Positions 1 to 9,555 of a stretch of DNA of 64,000 nucleotides are shown here, one piece after another. The position numbers and the translations under genes were made by a program. The stretch lies in assembly GCA_025201845.1 (NCBI GenBank), contig MU603943.1, positions 124,001 to 188,000 of the forward strand, in the 5' to 3' direction. The stretch's first letter is position 1. Every line of letters begins with the position of its first letter. The notes below the pieces were generated by a model. That model made no database searches. It was given only the letters and a program-made list of their open reading frames with translations, and was not told where the DNA came from. The DNA comes from Martensiomyces pterosporus. Its lineage: Eukaryota; Kickxellomycota; Kickxellomycetes; Kickxellales; Kickxellaceae.

Positions 1-1307
1 TCGTCGGGGAAGTCGGACATCTTGGCGATAAGCAGTAGCTGGTGAATAACAAACTCGTAATCAGGACGCACTTCGTCGTCGGCCTCAGCCTCGAGCTTTG
101 CGCCAAATATCTCGAGCAGCTGGGCCAGCTTCATGACCTCGGGCAGGTGCTTGTCCATCTGGTCAGAGTCTCTGCGCTCGTGAAAGTACTCGAGTGTGGA
201 GCGGATTATGAATGCCATCTCGGGTGTCAGGTTGTCCCACAGCTCCTCGTCAAACTGCAGGTTTTCGGGGATCTCAGAGTACGCTGTCAACAGCGCCTGC
301 ATGACCTTGGATGCTGCTGGGCTATCGACAACATCGAGTGCAGATGTAAGCTCCAAGAGATTCTGGCCTGCAAATGTGAGCCAGCTCTCGCCAATCATCC
401 GCACACAAGCGCGCCTGACATTGCCATCGCGGTCGTTGACGCCCGCAGAGAGCAGCCTTTCACGGTCCTCGATGCTGAGCAAGCGGTAGTCGATCGGCGG
501 CATCACTTTGAGGAACAGGCATTTGCGGTTGGTAGGATCGACATCGCGTGCACGCTCAAGCACAAAGGGCAAGGTGGCCTGGTTCTTTTCGATATTCAGT
601 AGCACTGCACGGCGCACCTCGGCGCTTGGGTCGTGCTGCAGCAAGTTGAGCAGGGCTTCGGTGACCTCGCCGCCATCGGCGTCCTCGCCCGACTGCAGCT
701 TGGACAGCGCAATCGCCGCATGCACTCTGATCGACGCCTCCTTGTCGCGAATCCGCTCGGACAGCTGCTTGATAAGGTCAAAGTACAAGTCCTCGTCGAT
801 TTCCCCCAAGCACGTCACCGACATGGCCACGATCTGGCAGCAACGCAAGCGCGCGTTCTTCTCCTTGGCCTGGAATCCCTGCAGCAGGTACCTGATAAGC
901 AGCTCAACAAACCGCGACGACGCTGTGTCCTGACCCTCCTCCGAGCTCTCTGCAAACACATCGTCGGCGTCGCCGCTCCCTTCCTTGGCCTTCGCCAGCG
1001 CCTGCATGTCCTTCTCGTAGCTCACCTGGACGAACGTAGCCACGAGCTTAATAATCTTGTCTACGCTAGGCTCCCTTTTCTTTACGCCAAGGACTTTGTT
1101 GAGGTTGCGAATAAACTCCTTGTTGAATGCGTCTTCGCCCGTCAGCCCTTCGCGGTCAAACTCGAGGCACTGTGTCTGCAGCTTGTGTAGGGATACGGCA
1201 TGCTTTCGGTGGCCAGTTCCGCTCCTCTGCGCCGCGTCAAAGATACTTGGGACGACGGAGCGCAGCGAGGATATTGTGTCTGGGCCAGGCTTTCCCTTTG
1301 ACGGCAT
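1..1307 (-). CDS. YCG1: Condensin subunit CAP-G / Ycg1 (5' part, truncated by window edge)
   Basis: The non-SMC condensin I subunit CAP-G binds DNA together with the kleisin Brn1/CAP-H during mitotic chromosome compaction. The visible 435 codons start at the ATG at 1307 (MPSKGKPGPD) and run open to the left edge, so the C-terminal half or more is missing. The sequence is a string of helical HEAT-type pairs; the best family marks are the segment DKEASIRVHAAIALSKLQ (about residues 190-207) and the following DPTNRKCLFLK region, both typical of Cnd3/Ycg1/CAP-G. An acidic/Ser patch (about residues 108-125) lies in an early loop. No intron is needed in this part. It is divergent to the Sel1-repeat gene at 1768. 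Family assignment rests on reading motifs, not on a search; it is fairly secure. Confidence 0.85.
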   Translation of the reverse strand, partial: MPSKGKPGPDTISSLRSVVPSIFDAAQRSGTGHRKHAVSLHKLQTQCLEFDREGLTGEDAFNKEFIRNLNKVLGVKKREPSVDKIIKLVATFVQVSYEKDMQALAKAKEGSGDADDVFAESSEEGQDTASSRFVELLIRYLLQGFQAKEKNARLRCCQIVAMSVTCLGEIDEDLYFDLIKQLSERIRDKEASIRVHAAIALSKLQSGEDADGGEVTEALLNLLQHDPSAEVRRAVLLNIEKNQATLPFVLERARDVDPTNRKCLFLKVMPPIDYRLLSIEDRERLLSAGVNDRDGNVRRACVRMIGESWLTFAGQNLLELTSALDVVDSPAASKVMQALLTAYSEIPENLQFDEELWDNLTPEMAFIIRSTLEYFHERRDSDQMDKHLPEVMKLAQLLEIFGAKLEAEADDEVRPDYEFVIHQLLLIAKMSDFPD

Positions 1308-1767
1308 CGTTAAAAAAATAAATAAAAAAAAGGCGGAGTGGAATGGAGCTAGGGTGCTGCTATGAAAGCGAGAAAAATATGTGTCAGGGCGAAATAGGAG
1401 GGGCACTAGAGAAAGCCTGCTAATGTAAACAGCACCTGGCCCCTAGCCTCTTGCCTCCCTGCGATTTCAGGAGCCAGCGAAGAAAAAGAAAACAAAAGGG
1501 CTTGCTCCTGGCATCCCGCTCGCTCGCTGGGCTCGGTTCGCCTGAGCGAGTCGCACATGCTCCTGCTTTGCACAATCGATTGCTCGGCGACCACCACAAG
1601 ACAGCAAAACGACAATAAGCGCGTAGTTCCTGGTCCAAGGCTTCTTCTGCACAGTAGCTGCTTTCCATTCGTATAAAGCCAATCCGGCCATCTCCAACCC
1701 AATCGCGCGTGCGTCCACTTTTTGTGTGTGTGAGCAGCACCAGCAAAGACGAGCACAACCCACAGCC
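1308..1767. promoter_or_regulatory. Shared divergent intergenic region (CAP-G / Sel1 protein)
   Basis: 460 bases between two divergent start codons. The CAP-G side begins with an A-rich leader directly before the ATG (1308-1330). A TATAAA-like element lies at about 1673-1678, roughly 95 bases before the Sel1-protein ATG. No other gene is seen. Confidence 0.5.
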
Positions 1768-3027
1768 ATGAGCTTCTTCCGGAGAACGCTATCGCGAACC
1801 CGTGACAAGAAAGAGCCCGCACCAGCCCCACAACGCTACCTCAGCGCTGGACGCGAGACAGCATCTACTGATAAGCAGCAGCAGCAGCAGCAGCCCCAGT
1901 ACGATGATCTGAGCAGCCCGAGAAGCCCCAATGCTGGCGGCAGTCTTGGCCCGTATCAGCAGCAGGAGCCTCGGCAGCACCAATACCAACAGCACGATCA
2001 CTATGCACACTACAACGACAGCACAATATCGCCTCGGGGAGGTGCGTTTGACCCGGACGGCGATGGCGACTTTGATGACGCAGCTAGCTACCACTCCATA
2101 TCGTCAAACCCAGCTGCCTCACGCTCTGCTGCAAAGTACCAGGGCGAGAACGACTATGCACAAGCAATGCCTTCTCGGTACCAGTATATGGCGAGCCAGG
2201 GCCGCAGTGCAGCAAGAGCAATGGGCCCGGAGATTGACAGCTACTACAGCACAGCAGGAGACCTGCGCAGCAGCCTTCGTGTGACCACAAATGTGACACA
2301 GGAGGAAAACCCAACCCCAGCCAGTCTGCACGGAGGCAGGCCGCTGGACCGCCAGGCACATGGTCCACAGAGCGCAAAGTCTACCTGGTCTCCAGATGCA
2401 CATAGCCCGACAGCCACATCTATACGCGGTGGCAGTCTTGGCCGCTCATCAGCCATGCAACAGAGGCGCCAAGATGCGAACCCAAAGACAGTACAAGAGA
2501 TGGGCGACGAGTACTTCCAAAAGGCGGTGAACTACCACGAGGAGGGCAACCTGGTTAGCGCTACAGCTTACTTCAAAAAGGCTGCCGATGCGCACAACCC
2601 GCTTGGAATGCTATTCTATGGCCTGTCACTCCGCCACGGATGGGGGTGCCAGCCCAACGAGAAGATTGCGTTCCTGTACCTGCAAAAGGCTGGAGAGCTG
2701 GTTATTCCAAATGTCAAAGACATGAATCCTGCAGTCGCCGGCATGGCCAAAGAAGAGCTTGCTATGGCTATCTACGAACTAGGGCAGAGCTATCGCCACG
2801 GCTGGGGTGTTTCGCGCAACAAAAAAACCGCAGCGTACTACTTTGAGATCGCAGCTGAGCTCGGCGATGCTGATGCGCAGGCAGAGCTGGCGGCCTGCTA
2901 CGAGAGCGGTGACGGTGTGAAGCGCGACATGAAAAAGGCTGCACACTACTTCCGTCTGGCGCACAAGCAGGGCCACGAAATCTTTGGCAACTCTTGGATC
3001 TTCAAAAAGAAATACGACTCTGACTAG
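1768..3027 (+). CDS. Sel1-repeat (SLR) protein with Gln/Ser-rich N-terminus
   Basis: A 419-residue protein. The start chosen is the ATG at 1768 (MSFFRRTLSR); the frame is open upstream but has no earlier ATG. Residues 1 to about 235 are low-complexity and rich in Gln, Ser and Tyr, with CAG runs coding poly-Gln at about 37-43. From about 245 to the end lie Sel1/TPR-like repeats (ATAYFKKAADAHNPLGMLFYG, then GWGV, AAYYFEIAAELGDADAQAEL and AAHYFRLAHKQG). The C-terminus ends in WIFKKKYD, a terminal pattern seen in fungal Sel1 proteins of the Skt5/Chs4, Ack1 and Dsf2 type. Such proteins are scaffolds, often for chitin synthase or Rho/PKC signalling at the cell cortex. Which subgroup this belongs to cannot be told, and there is no visible C-terminal CaaX box as in Skt5. 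Confidence 0.8.
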   Translation: MSFFRRTLSRTRDKKEPAPAPQRYLSAGRETASTDKQQQQQQPQYDDLSSPRSPNAGGSLGPYQQQEPRQHQYQQHDHYAHYNDSTISPRGGAFDPDGDGDFDDAASYHSISSNPAASRSAAKYQGENDYAQAMPSRYQYMASQGRSAARAMGPEIDSYYSTAGDLRSSLRVTTNVTQEENPTPASLHGGRPLDRQAHGPQSAKSTWSPDAHSPTATSIRGGSLGRSSAMQQRRQDANPKTVQEMGDEYFQKAVNYHEEGNLVSATAYFKKAADAHNPLGMLFYGLSLRHGWGCQPNEKIAFLYLQKAGELVIPNVKDMNPAVAGMAKEELAMAIYELGQSYRHGWGVSRNKKTAAYYFEIAAELGDADAQAELAACYESGDGVKRDMKKAAHYFRLAHKQGHEIFGNSWIFKKKYDSD

Positions 3028-3452
3028 GGTTTTGCTACTGTGGATTATTTGCGTGTATCATTCCTTTTTCTTGGCCGATGGATATGTGCCGTGTGCACCA
3101 TTTTTGTGCTTCATAACTATGAATTGCTGTTCACCTGCAAGCCTGCTGATACATGAGAAAAGGAAACCTGGAAAAGGAGGACATGCAAGTGGTTGGAGCA
3201 GAGCCTGGTGCGGCCGGGATGACTGGGGCAGCTGCAGCTGTTGGAGCAACTGGACAGGTGCAAGGGGTGTGGGTGTGGATGGAAACAGGCGAGCCAACAG
3301 GAGCAGGCTAAACAGCAACTCTTTGCTTCTCAAAGGTATGCTGCAAAGAGATCAGTGCCTTTTTGTGGCGAAACAGGACATATGGAATGAAGAGAAGCAG
3401 ATGAAAATGCTGCACACGCAACGGGAAACAGAAATGGAGAAAACCACTGGCC
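3028..3452. other. Convergent 3' intergenic region
   Basis: The region lies between the stop codons of two convergent genes and should hold both 3' UTRs. Short open frames here show no recognisable protein and no family motif. Confidence 0.4.
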
Positions 3453-4739
3453 CTATTCGCTCAGCAACTTCATAAGCGCACCATGCCCCATGTGGAGCGG
3501 AAGCTTGCGTCCGTTGTCGGTTTCCACGCTTGTTACTGTTCCCAGTGAGCTAAACCCTACCAGGATCCTCCGATTAGACATGGCACCCACCCCATCTCCA
3601 ATCGAGAGTATCAATGTGCTGTTCTCAATCTTTGCGCTAACAACAGGCGCTACGCTCTTAATCCAGCGCTCAACTAGCTTTTGCTGCTCCTGGCTATCCA
3701 TGATGTTGAGCTGCCGTTTCTGTTCATCGTTCTTTAGCTGAGCCAACTGGTCTTCCAGTCTGGCTGTTTCGCGGGCCATATCGTCCAAACTCGCTGTCTC
3801 ACGCACGACATCATTATGCGCCGTCTGCAATTCGCGTGTCTGCTGCTCCACAACGTCCCTCTCGCTCTGCTCTTTCTTCTCAAGCTCTCTGGCTAGACTA
3901 CCAAGCTCGTCTTCCAACTCTGCAATGATGTCGGTAAGCTCCACGTTGTGTTGTGCCAAAGAGACGGCTTCTTCGTAGCTCTCACATTCTGCATCGATGT
4001 TCGCATTTGCGTGTTTGATCTTTTCGCCCAACCGTGTCTGGACCTGGCTGAGAAGGCGCTCTTCTTCGACCACCGACATCTCTAGAAAGAACCGCATAGC
4101 AATGCTTGTCAGAGCTTAGCTTATTGGCAATTAGCAATAGGCTCACTCCTGGCTGGCGCTTGAGGATGTAGAGCCAGCGCGTTTCAATGGTGGCAGTGTT
4201 AGCAAGCTTACCTAGTTTGTCAAGCTCATTATCTTGTGGAATGAACGCAGCCCCCTTGATCCGCTCAGCGAATATCTCGCGTGCTCGGTAAGCTACAAGA
4301 GCCTCGCGGCTCTCTGCATACGCGCCCTATTATAAAATAGCGTGTCCCAAGTGCATATTGGTTTAGAAAACATTGGATATGCGGCGGGCCTGTGGTCTCT
4401 GGGACTTGTGGCATCTACAGACGGATATTGAACTTACGCTGTAGTAGTCTATGAGCGCGCGAATGCTCCCTGGAAAGCGATCGAGGTCTGTAGGAAGGCC
4501 GTTTACTCGATCTTTAACCTGGCGGAGATACTCACTTTTGAGTTCGTTAGCCCAGAGCTTGCTGGTGAGCAACTCGTCACGACGACTACATTTGCAAGCA
4601 AATGAGCAGCAGTTAAAATTATTAAAGACCAAGAAGCCGAGTTAGCTGGGCGTGTATATCGCTGCTGCTGCTAGCTTGAGCCGTGCCATTCTTGCCAAAT
4701 TCCACAAACGTACGCTGTGCATTCCTCGGTGTCTGCCAT
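3453..4739 (-). CDS. Unrecognised coiled-coil protein, four-exon model (possible kinetochore/spindle type)
   Basis: Proposed exons on the minus strand: 4714-4739, 4438-4585, 4212-4326 and 3453-4081, giving 305 residues. All three introns have GT-AG ends (donors GTACGT, GTAAGT, GTAAGC) and keep frame. The last exon alone holds an open frame with an internal ATG, so the upstream exons are the less certain part. Residues 1-95 are helical with no known motif. About 100-220 form a long coiled coil rich in Glu, Leu, Gln and Arg. The last 75 residues (from about ERWIKSVAPVV) alternate short hydrophobic strands, suggesting a small globular head. A coiled coil followed by a small beta-rich C-terminal domain resembles Spc24/Spc25 or Spc7 kinetochore proteins, but I see no diagnostic motif. 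Treat function as unknown. Confidence 0.55.
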
Positions 4740-4923
4740 TTCTTTCCTCTTGTCTGTGGGATAGATGCGTCCAAGCAAATTCCGAGTTTATGTAAGGCAG
4801 CAGCCGCAACGCAGTACAAGAAAAGAAAGAGAGAAAACAGCGGCAGTACAAATCTTGGCTGGCACAGAAAAATGAATGCCCTGCTTGTTTACATTTACTG
4901 TTGCAGCCAATCACACGTTTCTG

Positions 4924-6052
4924 CTAGATACTGGCAGCATCTGAGGCTGGCGAAGGCGGTATACTGCTGTCCGACGCATTGGATGTGGAGAGAACCGCCG
5001 TGTTAAAGGAGCTGCAGTGCTGGCACTTGTGATAGAGGAAGTGGTATCTGGTGAAGGACCTTTGCTGGCAGTCGTTGCAGAATATATGCGATAGCGTGTT
5101 CTTGTATTCAGCCGGCATCGTGCTGCACTTCAGGTAGCACTCGATTGTCTCAAAGATGGACCGCGTGTCGCACAGCGACCTGCTGCAAATTGGGCACTTG
5201 TATGAGTATCCTATGTATTCGTTCAGACAGTCCTCGTGCATCAGATGCTCGCACCTAGGCTGGATAATGTTGGATGTGGACTCGAAAAGGCCATGGCCGC
5301 AAATCGGGCAGTTGCAGCGAAGGCGCATTTCCTTACATCCATGGCTGGTACGCGCACAGACAGATACACACGCATCACACACCGCGCAATGGTAGAACTG
5401 GCTTTGCTTGCCGCGCCGGCAGATGCCGCACTGGTCGCAATGGTAGACATCCTTGCTCTCGTCGTCGTCAATGAGCCGGCATGAGTCGCAATAGTACCTT
5501 CCCATCACTTGTCTGCACTTTACACACGTTTGGCCAATTGTCTGCTCTTCAAAGCACAGCATGCACTTCATGCGCTCAACAGAGAATCTATCCATGCTGT
5601 GCTGGCTCGTATCGTCGTGGCAGAACCGACATGCCACCCACCTGTTGCAGCATGGTGCGAGCACTTTGGCCTTGAGCCGATAGTGTGGGCATCCGAGTAT
5701 CCGCTGCTGTTCGTCGTTGAATGATACGCTGAACTTGTCAGAGGCACTACCCTCTCCATTTTCTTTGGCGTGCGCATTTTCGCAGAACATGAGCGACTAC
5801 ATGTTACCCAGAAGATGTAGCAGTGCAGACCAGCTTGCAGACAGGAATTGCTATTAGATTGTCTCTCATAGTGGTGCGGAATTGATACCTACTAGAAGGT
5901 GCAAAGGACCTGGCGAGGTCCGCTGGCATTGCAGCCATACACACTACCTGCACTCGCATAGCCTTTTCTGTGTCTGGTATGCTTTCGTCGCTTGTTATAT
6001 TCCGTATTGCCGTCCTGAGCGACTCCTGAAAATCGGAAACTTGGGCAGCCAT
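4924..6052 (-). CDS. CHY/CTCHY zinc-finger RING E3 ubiquitin ligase (PIRH2/RCHY1-like)
   Basis: Two exons, 5948-6052 and 4924-5796, encode 325 residues. Exon 1 (MAAQVSDFQES...) ends CAG before donor GTAGTG; the acceptor is GTAG before TCGCTCATG. The junction reads EKAMRVQ-SLMF, like the N-terminal helix seen before the CHY finger in fungal homologues, which supports the splice over starting at the internal ATG at 5790. Domains: CHY zinc finger from about residue 69 (LGCPHYRLKAKVLAPCCN), a CTCHY-type Cys/His cluster about 140-195, and a C3H2C3-like RING about 197-242 (CPIC...CEHLMHEDC...CPIC), then a zinc-ribbon-like tail with paired CxxC. This order is that of PIRH2/RCHY1 ligases, which ubiquitylate substrates such as p53 in animals. 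The fungal targets are unknown. Confidence 0.88.
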
Positions 6053-6890
6053 GTTTAGAATAGTGCTGAGGTAGATAAAGCTACTGCGACACAACAGCGT
6101 AAGAGGATGGAGAAAAGAAGGGTGTATATATACGCTTTGGCTGTGTGTGCTCCTTGTCGCACGAACCACATGTCGCGGCTTGTTTTCCACATGCCCCTTC
6201 CATTTGTAATATCCCCTTGTCTACCTGAGCGTGTTAACGCTTTGCTTTGTGTGTGCAGCAGCTGAGGTCACAAGAGCAGGAAAGGGTGGAAAACAATCGC
6301 TGCTGTAACAGCAGGTCACATGCCGAGTAGCTGCACCCGTCATATGGATGATACCCATTGTGCATATGGCTCATGCGCGGGTGCCAATCAGCTCAGGAGC
6401 CGGTCACAAACCAGAAAAAGGACCGAAAATAACAGGCGAGGATGCCCTATGGCATTAGCACCGATATACTTGTGTCCATAACGGAGGCTTAAAAAAGACC
6501 ATCTCTTTTTGGATTAGTAATGTTCACCGGGATGGTTAGCAGTGACCAGTTAGTAAAGGATCAAGCCAGAGAAATGCCAGAGTGATCTCCGGATTACCCT
6601 GGATGAACGAACACGCGAAATATTGCCAGCACCAAGCACCACTGGAGCCGAAAAGCAGTATCGCCATATAATATGTGAAATCTGGGCCACATGCAGAGCT
6701 GTAATTAGTGTCTACTAGCATGCACACTGTGTGCACATACATCACTGAAACTGAATTACAGCTTACTACTCGCCACCAACTGCTACACGCGGGTTCTCAT
6801 TATGAGTATATCGATAGCTGATTCTGAGCACATTTCTTTCAGCAACAGCACTCAAATAGAATACCACACTCTACATAGTACAAAGAAGCA
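6053..6890. promoter_or_regulatory. Divergent intergenic region (RING ligase / oxidoreductase)
   Basis: 838 bases with no convincing gene. The outer part beside the ligase is pyrimidine-rich and should be its leader. The middle has an imperfect inverted arrangement at about 6333-6384 (GCACCCG ... CGGGTGC, enclosing two CATATG boxes). I see no tRNA or repeat. Confidence 0.4.
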
Positions 6891-8159
6891 ATGACAGTGC
6901 GCAAGTACGATGTTGTCGTTTGGGGGGCCACGGGCTTCACAGGTGAGCGCCTTGTTGAGTATCTGGCACTCAGTGCCAATGCAGGCACTAGAGTCGCTCT
7001 TGGCGGTCGCAGCCAGACAAAGCTGGAGGATGTGAGGAGCAGGCTGGCAGCAAAGCACCCAAATGCAGCCAACAGCATCGGCGACATGGACATCCTGGTG
7101 GGCAACAGCACCGATGCCAGCAAGCTGCGCCAGATTGCAGCGCTGACCAAGGTTGTTGCGTCAACAGTTGGTCCATACAACCTGCACGGGTCCCAGCTGG
7201 TCCGAGCATGCGTCGAGGAAAAGACCGACTATTGCGACATCACTGGCGAAGTCCCCTGGGTCAAGCAGATGCACCGCGAGCTCAACGACCAGGCTGTCAG
7301 CAGCAACGTCCATATCGCGTCAATGTGTGGGTTCGACTGCATCCCGGCAGATCTTGGCTGCCTCATGCTTGCAAATTATGCCAGAGAAGAGCTCCACGAG
7401 CCACTGGTCCACGTCAAGGGCTCCATTGTTGGAATCAAGGGCGGTGTCAGCGGCGGAACCCTAGCATCCGCGGTAGATGTCATGGGTGTCGAGGTCCGTA
7501 GTTTCTGGGACAGATTGTGGCCAAGCCCAAGTCCGAGACCAAGCGAAACCGATAAAACAAGATATACGGCTGGCTTTAGAGTCAAGAAGCACGGCATCAT
7601 CCACTATGACTACATACTCGGAAGCTGGCAAACATTCTGGGTCATGAGTATGATAAACAGCGAAGTAGTGCGCTGGGCAGGAAAAGTCCTGGGGTATGGA
7701 CCCAACTTTTCATATTCCGAGTCGATGTCTGCGCACAACATTTTCCATGCGACCGCTGTTGCTATCGGCCTAGTGTATGGCGCGCTGCTGATGTTTTTCA
7801 GCTTCACACGCAGCATCCTGCTGCTGCTCAAGATCGTTCCTAGCCCAGGCGAGGGTCCCAGCGAGGCTTTCATCAAGACCGGCTTCTTCTCGCTTCATAT
7901 GGAGGGGTTCACTGACACTGGTGCTACTGTTTACGGCAAGGTGTCGGGCAGCACCGACCCAGGCTATGGCGAGACAATCAAGTACCTCGGCGAGAGCGCT
8001 CTGTGCCTTGCCTTTGACCGCAGCGCCGACTTCAAGCCAGGCATCTATCCGCCGTCTGTCATCATGGGCCAGGCATTGCTTGCCAGGCTTCGCGCCAAGG
8101 GGTGCCAGTTTGACGCTGGCCGCTCCCCGATAGCCGCACAGGCAAAGAAGACGCAGTGA
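6891..8159 (+). CDS. Saccharopine dehydrogenase-like oxidoreductase (SCCPDH family)
   Basis: A 422-residue single-exon protein. Residues 1-40 carry a Rossmann nucleotide-binding start (VVVWGATGFTGERLVEYLA), followed by ALGGRSQTKLEDV, STVGPYNLHGSQLVRACVE and the TDYCDITGEVPWV motif characteristic of SCCPDH-like proteins. A hydrophobic stretch at about 285-310 (AIGLVYGALLMFFSF) may be a membrane segment, as in lipid-droplet or ER SCCPDH homologues. True saccharopine dehydrogenases act in lysine metabolism, but this subfamily is separate and its reaction is not established. The first 178 bases have a near-identical partial copy at 39218-39395. The gene is divergent to the RING ligase and convergent with uS15 (8360-9156). 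Confidence 0.88.
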   Translation: MTVRKYDVVVWGATGFTGERLVEYLALSANAGTRVALGGRSQTKLEDVRSRLAAKHPNAANSIGDMDILVGNSTDASKLRQIAALTKVVASTVGPYNLHGSQLVRACVEEKTDYCDITGEVPWVKQMHRELNDQAVSSNVHIASMCGFDCIPADLGCLMLANYAREELHEPLVHVKGSIVGIKGGVSGGTLASAVDVMGVEVRSFWDRLWPSPSPRPSETDKTRYTAGFRVKKHGIIHYDYILGSWQTFWVMSMINSEVVRWAGKVLGYGPNFSYSESMSAHNIFHATAVAIGLVYGALLMFFSFTRSILLLLKIVPSPGEGPSEAFIKTGFFSLHMEGFTDTGATVYGKVSGSTDPGYGETIKYLGESALCLAFDRSADFKPGIYPPSVIMGQALLARLRAKGCQFDAGRSPIAAQAKKTQ

Positions 8160-8359
8160 CGATGGCATTTCACACAGCCCTTTCATTTCCTTTCTTCCAG
8201 ACGTTGTTTATTGAAACCCAGCAGGGCGCGTTGTTGTGAGAAAAGCACTTATTACAGGGAAAGCTTGGGATGGCCTGCCAAGGCAACAGCAGCGTCTCTC
8301 GCACGCCAGCTTGCACGTCCGGGTGCCGGCATCTTGTGCGCAAGCGCAAGGCAGCGCGC

Positions 8360-9156
8360 TTAAGAGACGATGGTGGAAGCGGTGGCAGCCTCGCTACAGG
8401 GTGGAAATGCCGTGGAAGCACGCAGGCACAGAGCAACACAATTAGCGACACAGTGCCATTTGACGACTATTGCCAAGCAAAGCAACGCACACTGCTGGAA
8501 GGCGAAGGCACACGAGAGGCGCTGCCGCGCTGCCTCTCGCTGTCGCCCCCGCCCCCAGTGCAGCGCTCTCCACACCAGCAGCCCGCCAGCACCAGCAGCA
8601 CACGCACAAGGCGGGCGGCTGCCTGGCTGAAGGCGCCTTCAGAGAGGGACCAGAGGGCCCCGTTTGCAGAACCTGCGCAATGTCCACACATAGCAATACA
8701 GATGCATATAGTACAGGTGCAGGCAGATACTTACTACTTCCAGTTGGGAGGGAGCTGGCCGCAGGTCTTGTAGTAGCGGGCAAGACGGTGGATACGCGAC
8801 TCGATGAGAATGAGGCGGTACTTGGCGTCGTTGTCCTTGCGGTTGCGCTCGAGGTGCTTGCGGACAGACACAGCCTTCTTGATCAGGAAGTACAGGTCCT
8901 CGGGGATCTCGGGAGCAAGGCCGTTGGCGCGGAGGATGCGCACAATCTTGGTGCCGGTGATGGAGCCGACAAGAGGAACGCCCTGCGAGTCACGGAGAAT
9001 GACGCCGATCTGCGAGGGGTTGATACCCTTGCGGGCAAGCTTGCAAATCTGCTCGCAAACGTCCTCGGGGGTGGCCTTGACCCACGAGGCGGGGGTGCGG
9101 CGGTAGGGGAGGGCAGACGAGCTGATGCCCTTGCCGGGAGTGTGCATGCGACCCAT
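8360..9156 (-). CDS. RPS13: 40S ribosomal protein uS15 (Rps13)
   Basis: Two exons, 8735-9156 and 8360-8393, give exactly 151 residues, the usual eukaryotic uS15 length. Exon 1 starts [20 protein letters not shown] and ends ...LPPNWK plus two bases. Without splicing a TAG stop follows at once. The donor is GTAAGTAT and the acceptor CCCTGTAG, with a GCTAAT branch-like site. Exon 2 is only 34 bases and supplies [11 protein letters not shown], matching the expected YESSTASALVA-type end. The intron (8394-8734, 341 bases) contains a perfect 16-base palindrome at 8627-8642 but no clear C/D-box snoRNA signals. uS15 is an early-assembling small-subunit protein. A second copy may be hidden by the gap at 39.4 kb. 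Confidence 0.95.
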
Positions 9157-9555
9157 TTTGTTTGTCTGTGAGATTCGGCGCTTCCGCGGTGGTGAGTGCT
9201 ATTGAGCAGCAAGTTCGCAAAGTGGAGGTGGGGGAAAGAGAAGGAGGCTTTTCTGCATCCTGCCTGTGCCCCTGCTTTGGCTCCACGCGCTGCCAGTGCT
9301 GCTCCCACACCCCCAGCCAGCCAGCCAGCCAGCCATGAAAATTTTTCAGCCCCTCAGCCCGGCTCGCATCCTGCCAGTCAGCTCGCTGAGCCGATGGCCG
9401 GCTTTGACCAGCGCACCTATGGACAACAAACAGGCTGTTTACGCTGCAGTCCTACAAAGGCAGGAACATGCAACACCAAACAAACAGCACACTCAGCAGC
9501 ACCACTTCTCTCAAGCTCTGTATTTTTTGTTTTGTTTTATTAGCTGAAGACACAA
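9157..9555. promoter_or_regulatory. Divergent promoter of uS15 and the KASH-like gene
   Basis: 399 bases. It holds a short CCAG tandem run (about 9313-9334), an AAAATTTT box at 9338-9345 and a T-rich stretch just before the ATG at 9556. The piece from about 9329 to 9385 recurs right of the assembly gap at 39616-39672 with one visible difference. Confidence 0.5.
9338..9345. promoter_or_regulatory. AAAATTTT box (RRPE-like)
   Basis: The palindromic 8-mer lies about 180 bases upstream of the uS15 start. In budding yeast this core is the ribosomal RNA processing element bound by Stb3; its role in this organism is inference. Similar boxes occur at 15741, 47612, 53429 and 57812. Confidence 0.35.

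Noticed and set aside
8627..8642. Perfect 16-base palindrome in the uS15 intron as a regulator-binding site
   Set aside because: It could be a hairpin, but a single occurrence without conservation data is not enough to call a site.
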